DNA of 42,168 nucleotides from IMG/VR virus record IMGVR_UViG_3300017950_000018, positions 1 to 42,168 of that record; one strand, written 5' to 3'. Below the pieces are notes generated by a model that saw only the letters and a list, made by a program, of their open reading frames with translations, did no database searches and was not told where the DNA came from. Shown one piece after another: positions 22,601-28,897 of the stretch (within the stretch, counting starts at the first letter, position 1; the number at the start of each line of letters is the position of its first letter). The stretch is from a virus. The translations under genes were made by a program, and so were the position numbers.

Positions 22601-25208
22601 TTGGAGAGCATTAAATAATGATGCTGGTTCGAACTCCGATGGTGGTTGGAACAAAACTGTATCAAACTTAGATGGTAACAAATCATATATGTGGGTAACA
22701 TATGTGAAGCGTGTTGGTTCAAATACATCTGGTACATTCTATTTAGGTTGTAGTGGTGGAGAAACACTTAATATGAGTGGTTCAGCTAATGGTAACCCAT
22801 ATTTTACGGCATTTGGAATTAGTGGATTACCACAAGATGTTTGGTGTTTAGTAGTTGGTATAGTACATGCAAACAATCACCCATCTACTAGTAGTAGTGG
22901 AAAAGGTGGTGTTTGGAGATTGGATACTGGTGAAAAAATTCGGGGTTGTACTGATTATAAAATGAGGTACACTGGTACGAGAAACCAAACTCATAGAACT
23001 TATTTATATTATTCAACAAATCCTGCTGCACAATTAAAATGGTGGGGACCTGGTGTATATGAAATTAATGGTAACGAACCATCTATTGAAACATTAACTG
23101 GTAATAGAGCAAATGATGGTAATGGTTTAACATTTAATAACGCATCTCAAATTATAATGCCCGCATATGGTGGAGGTACGGTAAGATTTAGAACCAACAC
23201 ACATTGGGATAGTAGAACTGGTATTGACTTTATCGGAACGGGTACTGATGAATTCAGAATGAGTTCGGATAGTGGTAACTTGAATTTGAGAGTGGATGGT
23301 TGGATGTACAACTATGATGTAACTTACTCTCCTCGTTACTATGACCAAAACAGTACATCATATTACGCAGACCCTGCTTCTACATCGTACTTCAACGATA
23401 TGAGGGCAAATATCTACTATGATAGAGATAATACCTCATATTACGCTAACCCTGGTCAAACATCGTACTTCAACGATATTAGAACTAATATCATTTACGA
23501 TAGAGAGAATACTGCATACTACTTCGGTAGTGGACAGGGTGATGCTCGTATGAATACTGCTAGAGCGTGGAACTTCTACGCTGATGATTGGTTCAGAAAC
23601 TATAATCAATATGAAGGTTTATACAACCAAGCAACTGCTAACCATTGGTATGCAGATGGTACATATTGGAGTATTGGTGAAAGTGATAACGCTAAAGGTA
23701 TTAGAATTAGAGATGGACACCAAGGTACTATTAGAGGTTATTTCTACGCAGAAGATAACAATACTATTGGTATCTTAGATTCTGATGGAAACTGGGCAGT
23801 AAGAGTAGTTAGAGATTCGTATGTAGAACTTAGAGACAATAATGAAGTTACCTTCAGAGCTGGGCAAGGTGGTGTAGATGGAAACTATGGTACTGTTCAA
23901 ACTCATGGTGGAGGTAAAGGTGGTTGGGAAGGATACTCAATCAATGGTAGATATGTATTCATGTCTGCTGATTCTTCTGGTGCTGGTATCTTCAACGATA
24001 TTGATAACGAGTGGATGGCTTATTTCAATAGAAATGGTAGTACCGAACTAATGTGGAATGGTGCTAGACAAATGAATACCGATTCTTATGGTATCTATGT
24101 AAGAGACCAAGTAAGAGCACAAGTTTACTATGACCACGATACTGGATACTATGGTAACTTTAATTCTACTTCTAGATTTAATGCAACCGTAACCAATACT
24201 TCATACTTTGGTTCAGATACAAATAAGGGTAGAGCACAGGGTTATGGGACTTATTCATCGTCTATGCATAAAATTGCATATATGTCCTTTGACTGGAACG
24301 CTCAATACGATTACTACTACTATCACGGATTAGCATCTACTGATATCAATGGTAACTTTAGTGATTCAATGTCATTAAACTCATTTAATGATGTTAATAT
24401 TAGATTAGATAGTAACAATAATAATACTAACTCTTATCTAAGAATACATGATAATGGTGCTGGTAATTCTATGAACGTAGCATATATTGGACGGGAAAAT
24501 GGAAATGCAATAGCATACTTCTACAATAGAGTATATGGTGCTATCTACTATGATAGAAATGATGGTAATTACTATGTAGACCCGAATGGGACATCTCAAC
24601 TGAATCGGATTGATATCAATTCGCAAATTAGGCATAGAGGTGATACCAATACATATATGCAGTTCCATGCATCTGACCAATGGAGAGTTGTAACTGGTGG
24701 TTCGGAAAGATTAGAGGTAAACAACTCACAAATCTACGCTACTCGAGTATTTAGATGTACGCAAGATATTATAGCATACTACTCAGATGAAAGATTAAAA
24801 GATAAGAAAGGTAAAATTGGAAATGCACTTTCTAAGATTCTTTCATTAGATGGTTTCTACTACGAAACTAATGATTTAGCAAAAAAAGTTGGATTTACCG
24901 AAGAAGGATTACAAGTAGGTTTATCAGCACAACAGGTTAGAGATGTTGTACCTGAGGTTGTTCACTTAGCACCATTTGATTCCGATTACGATGAAAATGG
25001 AAATCTATATTCTAAATCTGGTGAAGATTACTTAACAATAAAATACGATAGATTAATTCCTTTAGTAATTGAAGGTATTAAAGACCAGCATAAGATTGTA
25101 AGTTGGAACAACACCAAAATGAAAGAATTAGAAGGTATTATTGAAAAACAACAATCTGAAATTGAAGAATTAAAAAAATTAGTAAAACAATTAATTAATA
25201 AAGGTTAA
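13608..25208 (+). CDS. Giant tail fibre with collagen-like stalk and C-terminal S74 intramolecular chaperone
   Basis: A 3866-residue protein. In order: fibre modules like those of the first fibre (residues 1-285), a collagen-like stalk rich in GSGGTSG and GSGGSSG (14484-16067), a shared post-stalk module (NGVITLNG, ATVESNLTFDG), a very long body of repeated phage fibre modules (MNQxVRTTDSPTF; YYDxxxTxYYxDPxxTSxxN; DTNTYIQFHAxDQWRVVTGG), pyocin-knob-like stretches (for example near 17150-17500 and 19510-19700) and an S74 chaperone domain with a terminal coiled coil. Known S74 proteins trimerise with this domain and then cleave it off. The protein is probably the receptor-binding or long tail fibre. 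The ATG at 13608 is chosen because the only nearby ATG (13604) is out of frame. Confidence 0.85.
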   Translation: MSYKGIDPNGINQISQSLVSLYVNGERQIDISTENVDIINDLNVQGSVSASIFSGSGEELFNIPPTALTTDAQNQIFSGSATASISPNKGFKVNVDTSISGALNVSESLTVGGVISGDGSGITNINADSIGDIDKLKSGSAEAVISPNLGFEINVDTEISGTLDISGSLRTDDTLKVDKSADIGTDLDVGNNVTIGNDLTVAGKITSTELHTTYLSSSVVYATGSNKFGDGASDKQEFTGSVGIKGDLSVDGNIDFSGNLTADDLPTGTSSEVVVFDTTTGTFQRKFNASSSGTSGTSGSSGSSGSGGTSGSGGTSGTSGSGGSSGTSGSGGSSGTSGSGGSSGTSGSGGSSGTSGSGGTSGSGGSSGTSGSGGTSGTSGSGGSSGTSGSGGSSGTSGSGGSSGTTGSSGTSGSGGTSGEDGTSGTGGSSGTGGSSGTGGSAGTSGSAGTSATAGTAGTSGSSGSSGTTGSAGTSGSGGTSGTSGSGGSSGTSASSGTGGTSGSGGTSGTSGSGGSSGTSGSAGSTGSAGSSGTGGSSGSGGSSGTAGSGGSSGTSGSGGTSGTTGSSGTGGSAGTSGSGGTSGSGGTSGSGGSSGTSGSGGSSGITGAGGSAGTSGSGGTSGSSGTSGDDGTSGSGGTSGSGGSSGTSASSGTGGTAGTSGSGGSSGTSGSGGTSGTSATSGSGGSAGTSGSGGSSGTSGSGGSSGTSGEQGTSGSDGTSGSGGTSGSGGTSGSGGSSGTSGSGGTSATAGSGGTSGSGGSSGTSGSGGSSGTAGSGGSSGTSGSGGSSGTAGSGGTSGSGGSSGTSGSGGTSGSAGSSGTLSLTGNTDNGVITLNGSAPNATVESNLTFDGTTLNVQGNLTVTGTTTTVNTETINLADNIILLNSNETGTPSQNAGIEIERGTASNKQFIWNESSDRWVADSNLQTSGNLYSTGGQLFLNETAGAITKITNENNLSIYSDHLVNFLESDASSTKAVFGLNGGNFSFNTGTLNTSYTMYVNGTFFANTVNTGQGNTEVYLMNQNVRTTDTPKFANLQLSSNNTPTIYFNGTSDGGDGASSDMAIQATPEGLNFIEPEQSNRIQFQILDDTGVNAPYGYQLNGTTVIDTSRNLVNIGTINTGQGATEVYLMNQNVRSSDSPTFNRLTLSQATGTAPLTVSSTTLVSNLNADLLDGQHGSYYAIYDHIRSLGTRAFTNGSNPNITTAQVISEMESDGAFDSYTSVFKTSWSYAGNYNLTDAGRFTETAGSSWITWTDNSSDSTRGNITALAIAPNTGGSAGRVFIYNDQGSSYAPGWREVWTSLSDGAGSGLDADLWDGYQFSDYLNQAVKTNSTPTFSGVYTSNIGINDSGFDVYINFSDANPTFRGQGHGGQFTFYGDKDQNASILYLGSIDAAKIVDAGVAMYAPIYYDSNDDNYYVNPAGTSNLNGLTVNGEINGSIDAATRLSSNTGTESDSFQYWNTINNSTLNPDTNWWYGMRLGHGNASTYYSATLAISFFSDDMRFRRLQAGTYQTWRTIGHDGNIPYAFRMNQDVRTTDSPTFAGLNLGNGNLNTVENIYLDNAIISQGDTNTYIQFHAGDQFRVVTGGSERLEVNNSTTTLATNLQINSHAIDMDLNNVADNAISLREVRNSTWPFVFVTNGVGNDNSSGFWVGSNGYPDMRLRRNDGTVRALISSWERSYVSNGFSISGGTLDMNNNDIVGVDQIIHEGDSDTYIQFHASNEWRVVTGGGERLEVNNTNTTIQNNLIVNGNVTYNGGVNLGDDYTIGKFTYVSIGDLGASGTQARTFEIARLAMDYNDWNDAGTFEVELHEDYYGRGDRKTYTVWWGYYNAWQVYLTDSRVWADNRMQVRIGSPVTISGDIRYVPVYVDVRYYGQVDVMIKTNKTVQYTDNTPSGGQAYINKSPGATNISDFTPDSEVFPTANSGQIAVPRVRFTSTSVGAWNVFNYGGAVGSGNFQDWTNSAGEMNYIQVNNLASGFSNHPTGVYTYGGVLSLRGANHSFQLYAAHTGDLAYKTQWNNDNYSGWRRILDSTNYPYAANMNQYVRTTDSVTFNEIYNNGWFRNNQSGEGLYNQATGAHWVSDADASWTARDSASSIRIRMKTNGSSERGSFYANSSNQIGILDAGGSWAIRHQNDYGTQFYTDGTTEEFRIGRDTVSGNYGTVQTRTTRGGWGGYSINGGWVFMHDHSNAAGIYNDYENEWAILMYRNSYVRLHFNGAGKLETTNTGISVTGNVVGTGTLDMDSKYHILGVSNNWDAVGQYAQTNLHFQGHQMFWIGAGNGTWFTGTANQKSQASGLAADANYAHDLLITTMYSDASYDRGITFAVSNNNDENSGWRLGKWHSGDARDASKLVVDGGLFVKGGYTDEYDYYANDYSSYYSAPAGQPHWGGDSGYFNRPSATFSTAIQIQSGNGGTNSRHPQIQFHQYGYGGPVIEYDGPEDILKFRGNSSRLDWVQFDTSGVSDGLRINYDQIYSYNRPLHLNHSANQNIYMVCASGGNVGIGHDTASQRLDVNGSVIIRTDLYMDNGRIYDVEDIFLNDRIYHDSDTNTYIQFHANDQWRVVTGGGERLEVNNGTTTVQNNLYVNGNRNRIGNGNDDRTHINDMLYVGATDSGDSHLYFGEGGYHAISYGAHWYWDSGYTFSWYMRNNNSDTLMMRYITNNNGYVYWYRHFHMNNYDINYVNQLHFNAGVRFYDDSNNNYLNFQADDTNGPTGIRFRDGNGTQYGYVYGDGDGANFGLLNRDGQWAVRTTNVQTSMYYDGAEKIYTRSDGVYVNGNIFASRFYDTNTSYYLDPASTSYLNDVRVNILYDRGATGYYWHGGSTSRMYAAEFINRVVIGGRFDYNAYNSVGSTRLHFGGGNSDANANYYIGTNLENYGGNYTKLDLRWHTGIRMGAQPGYGGIRMYNNEDLSTMLFSVGRSSQDVEVTYNLRVGGQKAINSRNHHVGSFTNLATAEDWAVSSTGNGAAALGGTFSNNGASNENSIIQDYDPWGRPAIVWRALNNDAGSNSDGGWNKTVSNLDGNKSYMWVTYVKRVGSNTSGTFYLGCSGGETLNMSGSANGNPYFTAFGISGLPQDVWCLVVGIVHANNHPSTSSSGKGGVWRLDTGEKIRGCTDYKMRYTGTRNQTHRTYLYYSTNPAAQLKWWGPGVYEINGNEPSIETLTGNRANDGNGLTFNNASQIIMPAYGGGTVRFRTNTHWDSRTGIDFIGTGTDEFRMSSDSGNLNLRVDGWMYNYDVTYSPRYYDQNSTSYYADPASTSYFNDMRANIYYDRDNTSYYANPGQTSYFNDIRTNIIYDRENTAYYFGSGQGDARMNTARAWNFYADDWFRNYNQYEGLYNQATANHWYADGTYWSIGESDNAKGIRIRDGHQGTIRGYFYAEDNNTIGILDSDGNWAVRVVRDSYVELRDNNEVTFRAGQGGVDGNYGTVQTHGGGKGGWEGYSINGRYVFMSADSSGAGIFNDIDNEWMAYFNRNGSTELMWNGARQMNTDSYGIYVRDQVRAQVYYDHDTGYYGNFNSTSRFNATVTNTSYFGSDTNKGRAQGYGTYSSSMHKIAYMSFDWNAQYDYYYYHGLASTDINGNFSDSMSLNSFNDVNIRLDSNNNNTNSYLRIHDNGAGNSMNVAYIGRENGNAIAYFYNRVYGAIYYDRNDGNYYVDPNGTSQLNRIDINSQIRHRGDTNTYMQFHASDQWRVVTGGSERLEVNNSQIYATRVFRCTQDIIAYYSDERLKDKKGKIGNALSKILSLDGFYYETNDLAKKVGFTEEGLQVGLSAQQVRDVVPEVVHLAPFDSDYDENGNLYSKSGEDYLTIKYDRLIPLVIEGIKDQHKIVSWNNTKMKELEGIIEKQQSEIEELKKLVKQLINKG
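14484..16067 (+). repeat. Collagen-like Gly-X-Y stalk, second fibre
   Basis: About 528 codons of Gly-X-Y, dominated by Gly-Ser-Gly, Gly-Gly-Ser and Gly-Thr-Ser triplets. It is richer in glycine than the first fibre's stalk and lacks the GTFF interruptions. A few Gly-to-Ala register changes occur (for example SATAG and SASSG). Proline is not used. Confidence 0.85.
18309..24741 (+). repeat. Dispersed fibre-body repeats (DTNTYIQFHA and YYD..DP..TS..N families)
   Basis: Inside the second fibre, a module with DTNTY[IM]QFHAxDQWRVVTGGxERLEVNN starts near 18309, 18735 (a variant), 21244 and 24639. A second family, YYDxxxTxYYxDPxxTSxxN, occurs near 17837, 21957, 23338, 23415, 23490, 24127 and 24546. 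Both are known from S74-bearing phage fibres and probably form repeated beta-structured shaft segments. Confidence 0.75.
22446..23100 (+). other. Globular domain within the second fibre, possible receptor or glycan-binding domain
   Basis: About 218 residues (roughly 2947-3165) depart from the repeated fibre modules. The segment is rich in Trp and aromatic residues (DPWGRPAIVWRALNND, DGGWN, YMWVTYVKR, VWCLVVG, LYYST, KWWGPG) and contains three cysteines, whereas the fibre otherwise has almost none. The pattern is reminiscent of beta-sandwich carbohydrate-binding domains in phage fibres; binding is inferred. Confidence 0.5.
24783..25205 (+). other. S74-type intramolecular chaperone/autoprotease domain
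   Basis: The last 141 residues of the second fibre begin with SDERLK, the conserved Ser-Lys signature of the S74 family (Ser3726, Lys3731). Known relatives cleave just before this serine after trimer assembly. LSAQQVRDVVPEVV and the KYDRLIPLVIEGIK stretch also match the family, and a leucine/glutamate-rich coiled coil ends the protein. Confidence 0.85.
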
Positions 25209-25226
25209 TCTTTTTACTAATATAGT

Positions 25227-25236
25227 TATATTTATA
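25227..25236 (+). promoter_or_regulatory. Putative phage late promoter box TATATTTATA
   Basis: An exact second copy of the box seen at 12902, starting 19 bp after the fibre gene ends and lying 22 bp upstream of the ATG at 25259. The stretch between box and start is A-rich with no Shine-Dalgarno sequence. Confidence 0.5.
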
Positions 25237-25258
25237 AACATAAAGTAAAAAAAACAAA

Positions 25259-25780
25259 ATGGCTTTAGAAATACAAAAACAAATAGGTACAAGTAGAGGT
25301 ATCACTTCTGAAGGATATGTAAGAATAGAATCTTTTGAATTTAGAAAATCAAATGGTACATTAAGAGTATATCCCACATTATATCTAAATGAAGGAGCTG
25401 CTTCTAGTGCTTCTAGAGATTTATTTGATGAACATTCACCTGCTATGTTAGTTGAAGAATGGGAAGCAAAGAGTTATGAGGTAAAAGAGGTGTATAGTTT
25501 TCATTTAACAGAATCTCAAGTTAGAAGTAGAGAATTTTTAAGAGTAGAAACTGTATCTTCATCTGTAGAACAAATGGTTCCAGACCCAGAAGACCCTGAG
25601 AATATGATTACTCAATCTTCTTGGACATACGATACTGTAAATGTTAGTGGTAGTGAAGAATATACAGCAGATGTAATCACAACTAATGCATTAACCGGCT
25701 CATCTATTTATGATTTTGCATATCCATTATTAAAAACAGAACTAAAAGAAGTTTTTGGTGATGTTATTGTGAATGTGTAG
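25259..25780 (+). CDS. Uncharacterised late protein upstream of tail sheath
   Basis: A 173-residue acidic protein with no membrane segment or recognised motif. It begins MALEIQKQIGTSRGITSEGYVRIESFEF and includes a DPEDPENM stretch in the middle; predicted content is mostly beta. It has its own promoter-like box 22 bp upstream and is followed by the longest gap in the window before the sheath gene, so it appears to be a single-gene unit. Position between fibre and sheath suggests a virion or tail-completion role. I do not recognise the family. Confidence 0.6.
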   Translation: MALEIQKQIGTSRGITSEGYVRIESFEFRKSNGTLRVYPTLYLNEGAASSASRDLFDEHSPAMLVEEWEAKSYEVKEVYSFHLTESQVRSREFLRVETVSSSVEQMVPDPEDPENMITQSSWTYDTVNVSGSEEYTADVITTNALTGSSIYDFAYPLLKTELKEVFGDVIVNV

Positions 25781-25931
25781 TTAAAATCTTAAATTCATAA
25801 TAACCTATGTACAATTTAAGTTTGATTGTATGTGGTTAATAGAAATGAAATTTATCTTTTGGAGATTTTCGTTATATTTATATGTGTATTTGATTTATTT
25901 ATCAAAATAAACTTATTGGAGAAATAAAATT
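25781..25931 (+). other. Longest intergenic region, upstream of tail sheath
   Basis: 151 bp, AT-rich. It contains a TATATTTATA box at 25873-25882, a GGAG ribosome site at 25919-25922 and an isolated TAAGTTTG at 25817-25824 that matches the Bacteroidota -7 consensus but lacks a matching upstream TTTG. No strong terminator hairpin is seen. Confidence 0.5.
25873..25882 (+). promoter_or_regulatory. Putative phage late promoter box TATATTTATA (sheath)
   Basis: A third exact copy of the box, 49 bp upstream of the sheath ATG, giving a longer leader than the other copies. The leader ends with TTGGAGAAATAAAATT before ATG, one of the strongest ribosome sites in the window, as fits a very abundant protein. 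Confidence 0.5.
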
Positions 25932-28241
25932 ATGGCAGAAAGAATAGTATCACCTGGAGTATTTACGAGAGAAAATGACCTTTCGTTCTTAGCGCAGGGA
26001 GTAGGAGAAATCGGAGCAGCGTTTGTAGGACCTTTTAAACAAGGACCAGCGTTTGTTCCAACGATTGTAAGAACACAATCAGAATTTGAAGATAAGTTCG
26101 GAACACCTGATGGAACTTATTATACAGAGTACGCAGTACAAAACTATCTTAGAGAAGCTGGAACAGCAACAGTTGTTAGAGTTTTGGGTAAAACTGGCGC
26201 TGATGCTGGTTATTCTCAAGTAACACCTGTTGGTTTAGTAGCTAGTGGTTCTGATGGTAGTCAAACACTTATTGCAACATTACATAATACTGTAAATGGT
26301 GATGACGAAGTAGGATTTGGTCCTTTTACTGTATCCCCATCATTAACTACATCTGGTTCATTTGTGGTAAGTGGTAGTGGATTAAGTAACATATCATCTT
26401 CACTATTATCATCAGCTGGTAATGATGTAACTGATGTATTTGGTTCTGACCCATTAGGTTCTAAAGAAGCTTATGTGTATTCTTACTTTAAAAATGCAGT
26501 AAATAGTATTAACTTAGAAGTTGCTAATGGTGAGGCAGTTACTGCTGAAGTACTTCCAACTCAAAACTTTACTTATGAAGCAAGTTGGGCATCTACACCA
26601 TTTGTTAAATCACAACTAATCTCAGGTGTAAGAAGTGATTTATTTAAATTCCATACATTAGGATATGGAACAAATGAAAACTCCAGATTCAAAATTTCAA
26701 TCTCCAATGTGAAAGCTGCCGGTGAAGATGGAGGTACTGATTATTCAGTATTCACAGTAATTATTCGTTCATTCTCTGATACGGATAAAAGACCTGTTGT
26801 ATTAGAAACATTTAGTAATGTAAACTTAGACCCAGCATCACCAAACTTTATCGCTAGAAGAATCGGTGATAGATATTTAACTATCGATTCAAATGGTAAG
26901 ATTACTGAAAATGGTGATTGGGTAAACAATTCAAAATATATTAGAGTACAAGTAGCAGCTCAGGGTTCATATCCTGTATCTGCTGCACCATTCGGACATG
27001 GAGCATACTCTAACCCAATTAAAGCAACCGATGAAACTATCGTTCCAGCAGTTGTTTACCAAACCGGTTCAGTAGTAAATACTGCTGGTAACCCAACATA
27101 TTTTGCTGGTTTCGATTTCGAAACAGTTGGTGTAAAATATGATAACAACAATTATATCAAACCTTTACCTGAAAGTGTAGGAGTTGGTTCGAATGTTGAT
27201 TTCGGATTCGATTCTCAACTTTCTTATGTAATGAGTGGTTCTGATTCATCTGATATGGTGAAGAGACAATTTTCAATTGCATTCCAAGGTGGATTTGATG
27301 GACAATCACCTGCAACTAATATCAACTTAGGTTCTGATATGAGTGCTGGTAATTCGCAAGGACTTGATTTATCATCAACTACGGCTGGTGGTTACCTATC
27401 ATACTCTAAAGGTTTGAACGCAATTTCAAACGCTGATGAGTGGGATATCAATATGTTAGTAACTCCTGGTGTTGTAAGAACATTACACCCAGCAGTTGTT
27501 AGTAAGGCAATTGATGTTGTTGAAGCTAGAGCAGATGCATTTTACATCGCTGATTTCGCTGATGCTAGTTCAACAATTTCTGATGTAACAACTCAGGCAA
27601 ACGCAGTAGATTCTAACTATGTTGGAACTTACTATCCTTGGGTTAAGACAGTAGATACAAACACTAATAAATTAGTAAGTGTTCCACCTTCAGTATTATT
27701 ACCTGCTGTGTACGCAGCAAATGACGCTATCGCAGCTGAATGGTTCGCACCTGCTGGTTTAAATAGAGGTGGTATCATAGGAGCAGCATCAGTATTGAAT
27801 AGATTAACTCATTCTGAAAGAGATACTTTATATGAAAACAAAGTAAACCCAATCGCAGCATTCCCTGGACAAGGTATTGTGGCATTCGGACAGAAAACAT
27901 TGCAAGATAGAGCATCAGCATTAGATAGAATCAATGTTAGAAGATTATTAATCAATGTTAAGAAATTTGTAGCATCTACATCTCGATTCTTAGTATTCGA
28001 ACAAAATACGGCATCGACTAGAGGTAGATTTATCAACACTGTACAACCTTACTTAGAAGGTATCCAACAAAGACAAGGACTGTACGCATTTAAAGTAGTT
28101 ATGGATGAGACTAACAACACACCTGATGTGGTTGATAGAAACATTTTAGCTGGACAGATATTCCTACAACCTGCTAAGACCGCTGAATTCATTGTAATTG
28201 ATTTCAACATCTTACCAACGGGAGCATCGTTCTCAGCATAA
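25932..28241 (+). CDS. Contractile tail sheath protein (T4 gp18-like)
   Basis: A 769-residue protein. The N terminus (SPGVFTRENDLSF, then GAAFVGPFKQGPAFVPTIV and LREAGTATVVRVLG) is a hallmark of myovirus sheath proteins. The C-terminal part (about 590-765) contains the conserved sheath core: WFAPAGLNRGGI, LYENKVNPI, GQKTLQDRASALDRINVRRLL and a final AEFIVIDFNI. It is somewhat longer than T4 gp18 (659 residues), with the extra length in the middle beta-rich part. The sheath polymerises around the tube and contracts to drive it through the host envelope. The tube gene follows after 51 bp, the classic gp18-gp19 order. Confidence 0.93.
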   Translation: MAERIVSPGVFTRENDLSFLAQGVGEIGAAFVGPFKQGPAFVPTIVRTQSEFEDKFGTPDGTYYTEYAVQNYLREAGTATVVRVLGKTGADAGYSQVTPVGLVASGSDGSQTLIATLHNTVNGDDEVGFGPFTVSPSLTTSGSFVVSGSGLSNISSSLLSSAGNDVTDVFGSDPLGSKEAYVYSYFKNAVNSINLEVANGEAVTAEVLPTQNFTYEASWASTPFVKSQLISGVRSDLFKFHTLGYGTNENSRFKISISNVKAAGEDGGTDYSVFTVIIRSFSDTDKRPVVLETFSNVNLDPASPNFIARRIGDRYLTIDSNGKITENGDWVNNSKYIRVQVAAQGSYPVSAAPFGHGAYSNPIKATDETIVPAVVYQTGSVVNTAGNPTYFAGFDFETVGVKYDNNNYIKPLPESVGVGSNVDFGFDSQLSYVMSGSDSSDMVKRQFSIAFQGGFDGQSPATNINLGSDMSAGNSQGLDLSSTTAGGYLSYSKGLNAISNADEWDINMLVTPGVVRTLHPAVVSKAIDVVEARADAFYIADFADASSTISDVTTQANAVDSNYVGTYYPWVKTVDTNTNKLVSVPPSVLLPAVYAANDAIAAEWFAPAGLNRGGIIGAASVLNRLTHSERDTLYENKVNPIAAFPGQGIVAFGQKTLQDRASALDRINVRRLLINVKKFVASTSRFLVFEQNTASTRGRFINTVQPYLEGIQQRQGLYAFKVVMDETNNTPDVVDRNILAGQIFLQPAKTAEFIVIDFNILPTGASFSA

Positions 28242-28257
28242 AACAAAAAAATGAATA

Positions 28258-28273
28258 ACTAATATTTATTAGT
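28258..28273 (+). promoter_or_regulatory. Putative late promoter box within an inverted repeat (tube)
   Basis: ACTAATATTTATTAGT: the 10-bp box TAATATTTAT is contained in a 6-bp perfect inverted repeat (ACTAAT/ATTAGT, 4-base loop). It ends 19 bp before the tube ATG, with AAGGGAAAT as the ribosome site. The symmetry could be incidental to an AT-rich box or could be an operator. Confidence 0.45.
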
Positions 28274-28292
28274 ATAAAAGGGAAATAAAAAA

Positions 28293-28781
28293 ATGGCAGA
28301 AGTATTAGAATTTAACGAAATGTTCTTCACCAACTTCGAACCGAAGATGAAGAATCGCTATATTATGGAGATTGATGGTATTCAATCATACTTAATTAAA
28401 ACAGCAGCGAGACCATCTATCAATTTCGAAACTGTGAAGTTAGACCACATTAACACTTATAGAAAATTACAAGGTAAGGGTGAGTGGCAAGATATCACAA
28501 TCACATTATATGACCCAATCGTTCCAAGTGGAGCACAACAAGTGATGGAATGGGTGAGATTAGGATATGAATCTTTAACTGGTAGAAAAGGATACGCAGA
28601 TTTCTACAAAAAAGATATCGATTTCTATATGTTAGGACCTGTTGGTGATAAAATTGAACAATGGAAACTAAAAGGTGCATTCATTCAAGCAGCTAATTTC
28701 AATGATTTAGATTTCTCATCTAATGACCCTGCCGATATTGAATTAACGCTTTCGTATGATTACGCAATATTAGAATTTTAA
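28293..28781 (+). CDS. Tail tube protein (T4 gp19-like)
   Basis: A 162-residue protein, close to the usual length of T4-type tube proteins. Family features are NRYIMEIDGIQSYLIKTAARP near residues 22-42, ITITLYDPIVPSGAQQVMEW in the middle, FYMLGPVGDKIEQWKLKGAF and an end that reads DLDFSSNDPADIELTLSYDYA. It stacks as hexameric rings forming the inner tube. It has its own promoter-like box and a strong intrinsic terminator just downstream (28813), so it can be transcribed as a single-gene unit, which suits its high copy number. Confidence 0.93.
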   Translation: MAEVLEFNEMFFTNFEPKMKNRYIMEIDGIQSYLIKTAARPSINFETVKLDHINTYRKLQGKGEWQDITITLYDPIVPSGAQQVMEWVRLGYESLTGRKGYADFYKKDIDFYMLGPVGDKIEQWKLKGAFIQAANFNDLDFSSNDPADIELTLSYDYAILEF

Positions 28782-28812
28782 GATATTATCCACTACTATC
28801 TATAAATTGAAG

Positions 28813-28839
28813 AAGGTTCTCTTAGTGAGAACCTTTTTT
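28813..28839 (+). terminator. Intrinsic terminator after tail tube gene
   Basis: A perfect 9-bp stem AAGGTTCTC/GAGAACCTT (28813-28821 with 28827-28835), a TTAGT loop and a run of six T at 28834-28839. It lies 32 bp after the tube stop codon and before the next promoter-like box. Confidence 0.9.
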
Positions 28840-28863
28840 CGTTTTACAACTTTTTTATTTTGA

Positions 28864-28873
28864 TATACTTATA
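28864..28873 (+). promoter_or_regulatory. Putative late promoter box TATACTTATA
   Basis: One mismatch from the TATATTTATA consensus. It lies 25 bp after the tube terminator and 24 bp before the ATG at 28898, with AAAGG as a weak ribosome site. Confidence 0.45.
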
Positions 28874-28897
28874 TATACAAACAAATAAAGGTTAATT

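Noticed and set aside
25179-25220. Possible terminator TTAGTAAAA/TTTTACTAA at the end of the second fibre gene
   Set aside because: The stem is almost all A/T with a 24-base loop and no T-run after it, so it is not convincing.
25817-25824. TAAGTTTG as a Bacteroidota -7 box before the sheath gene
   Set aside because: No TTTG at the right distance upstream; the TATATTTATA box at 25873 fits the pattern of the other late genes better.
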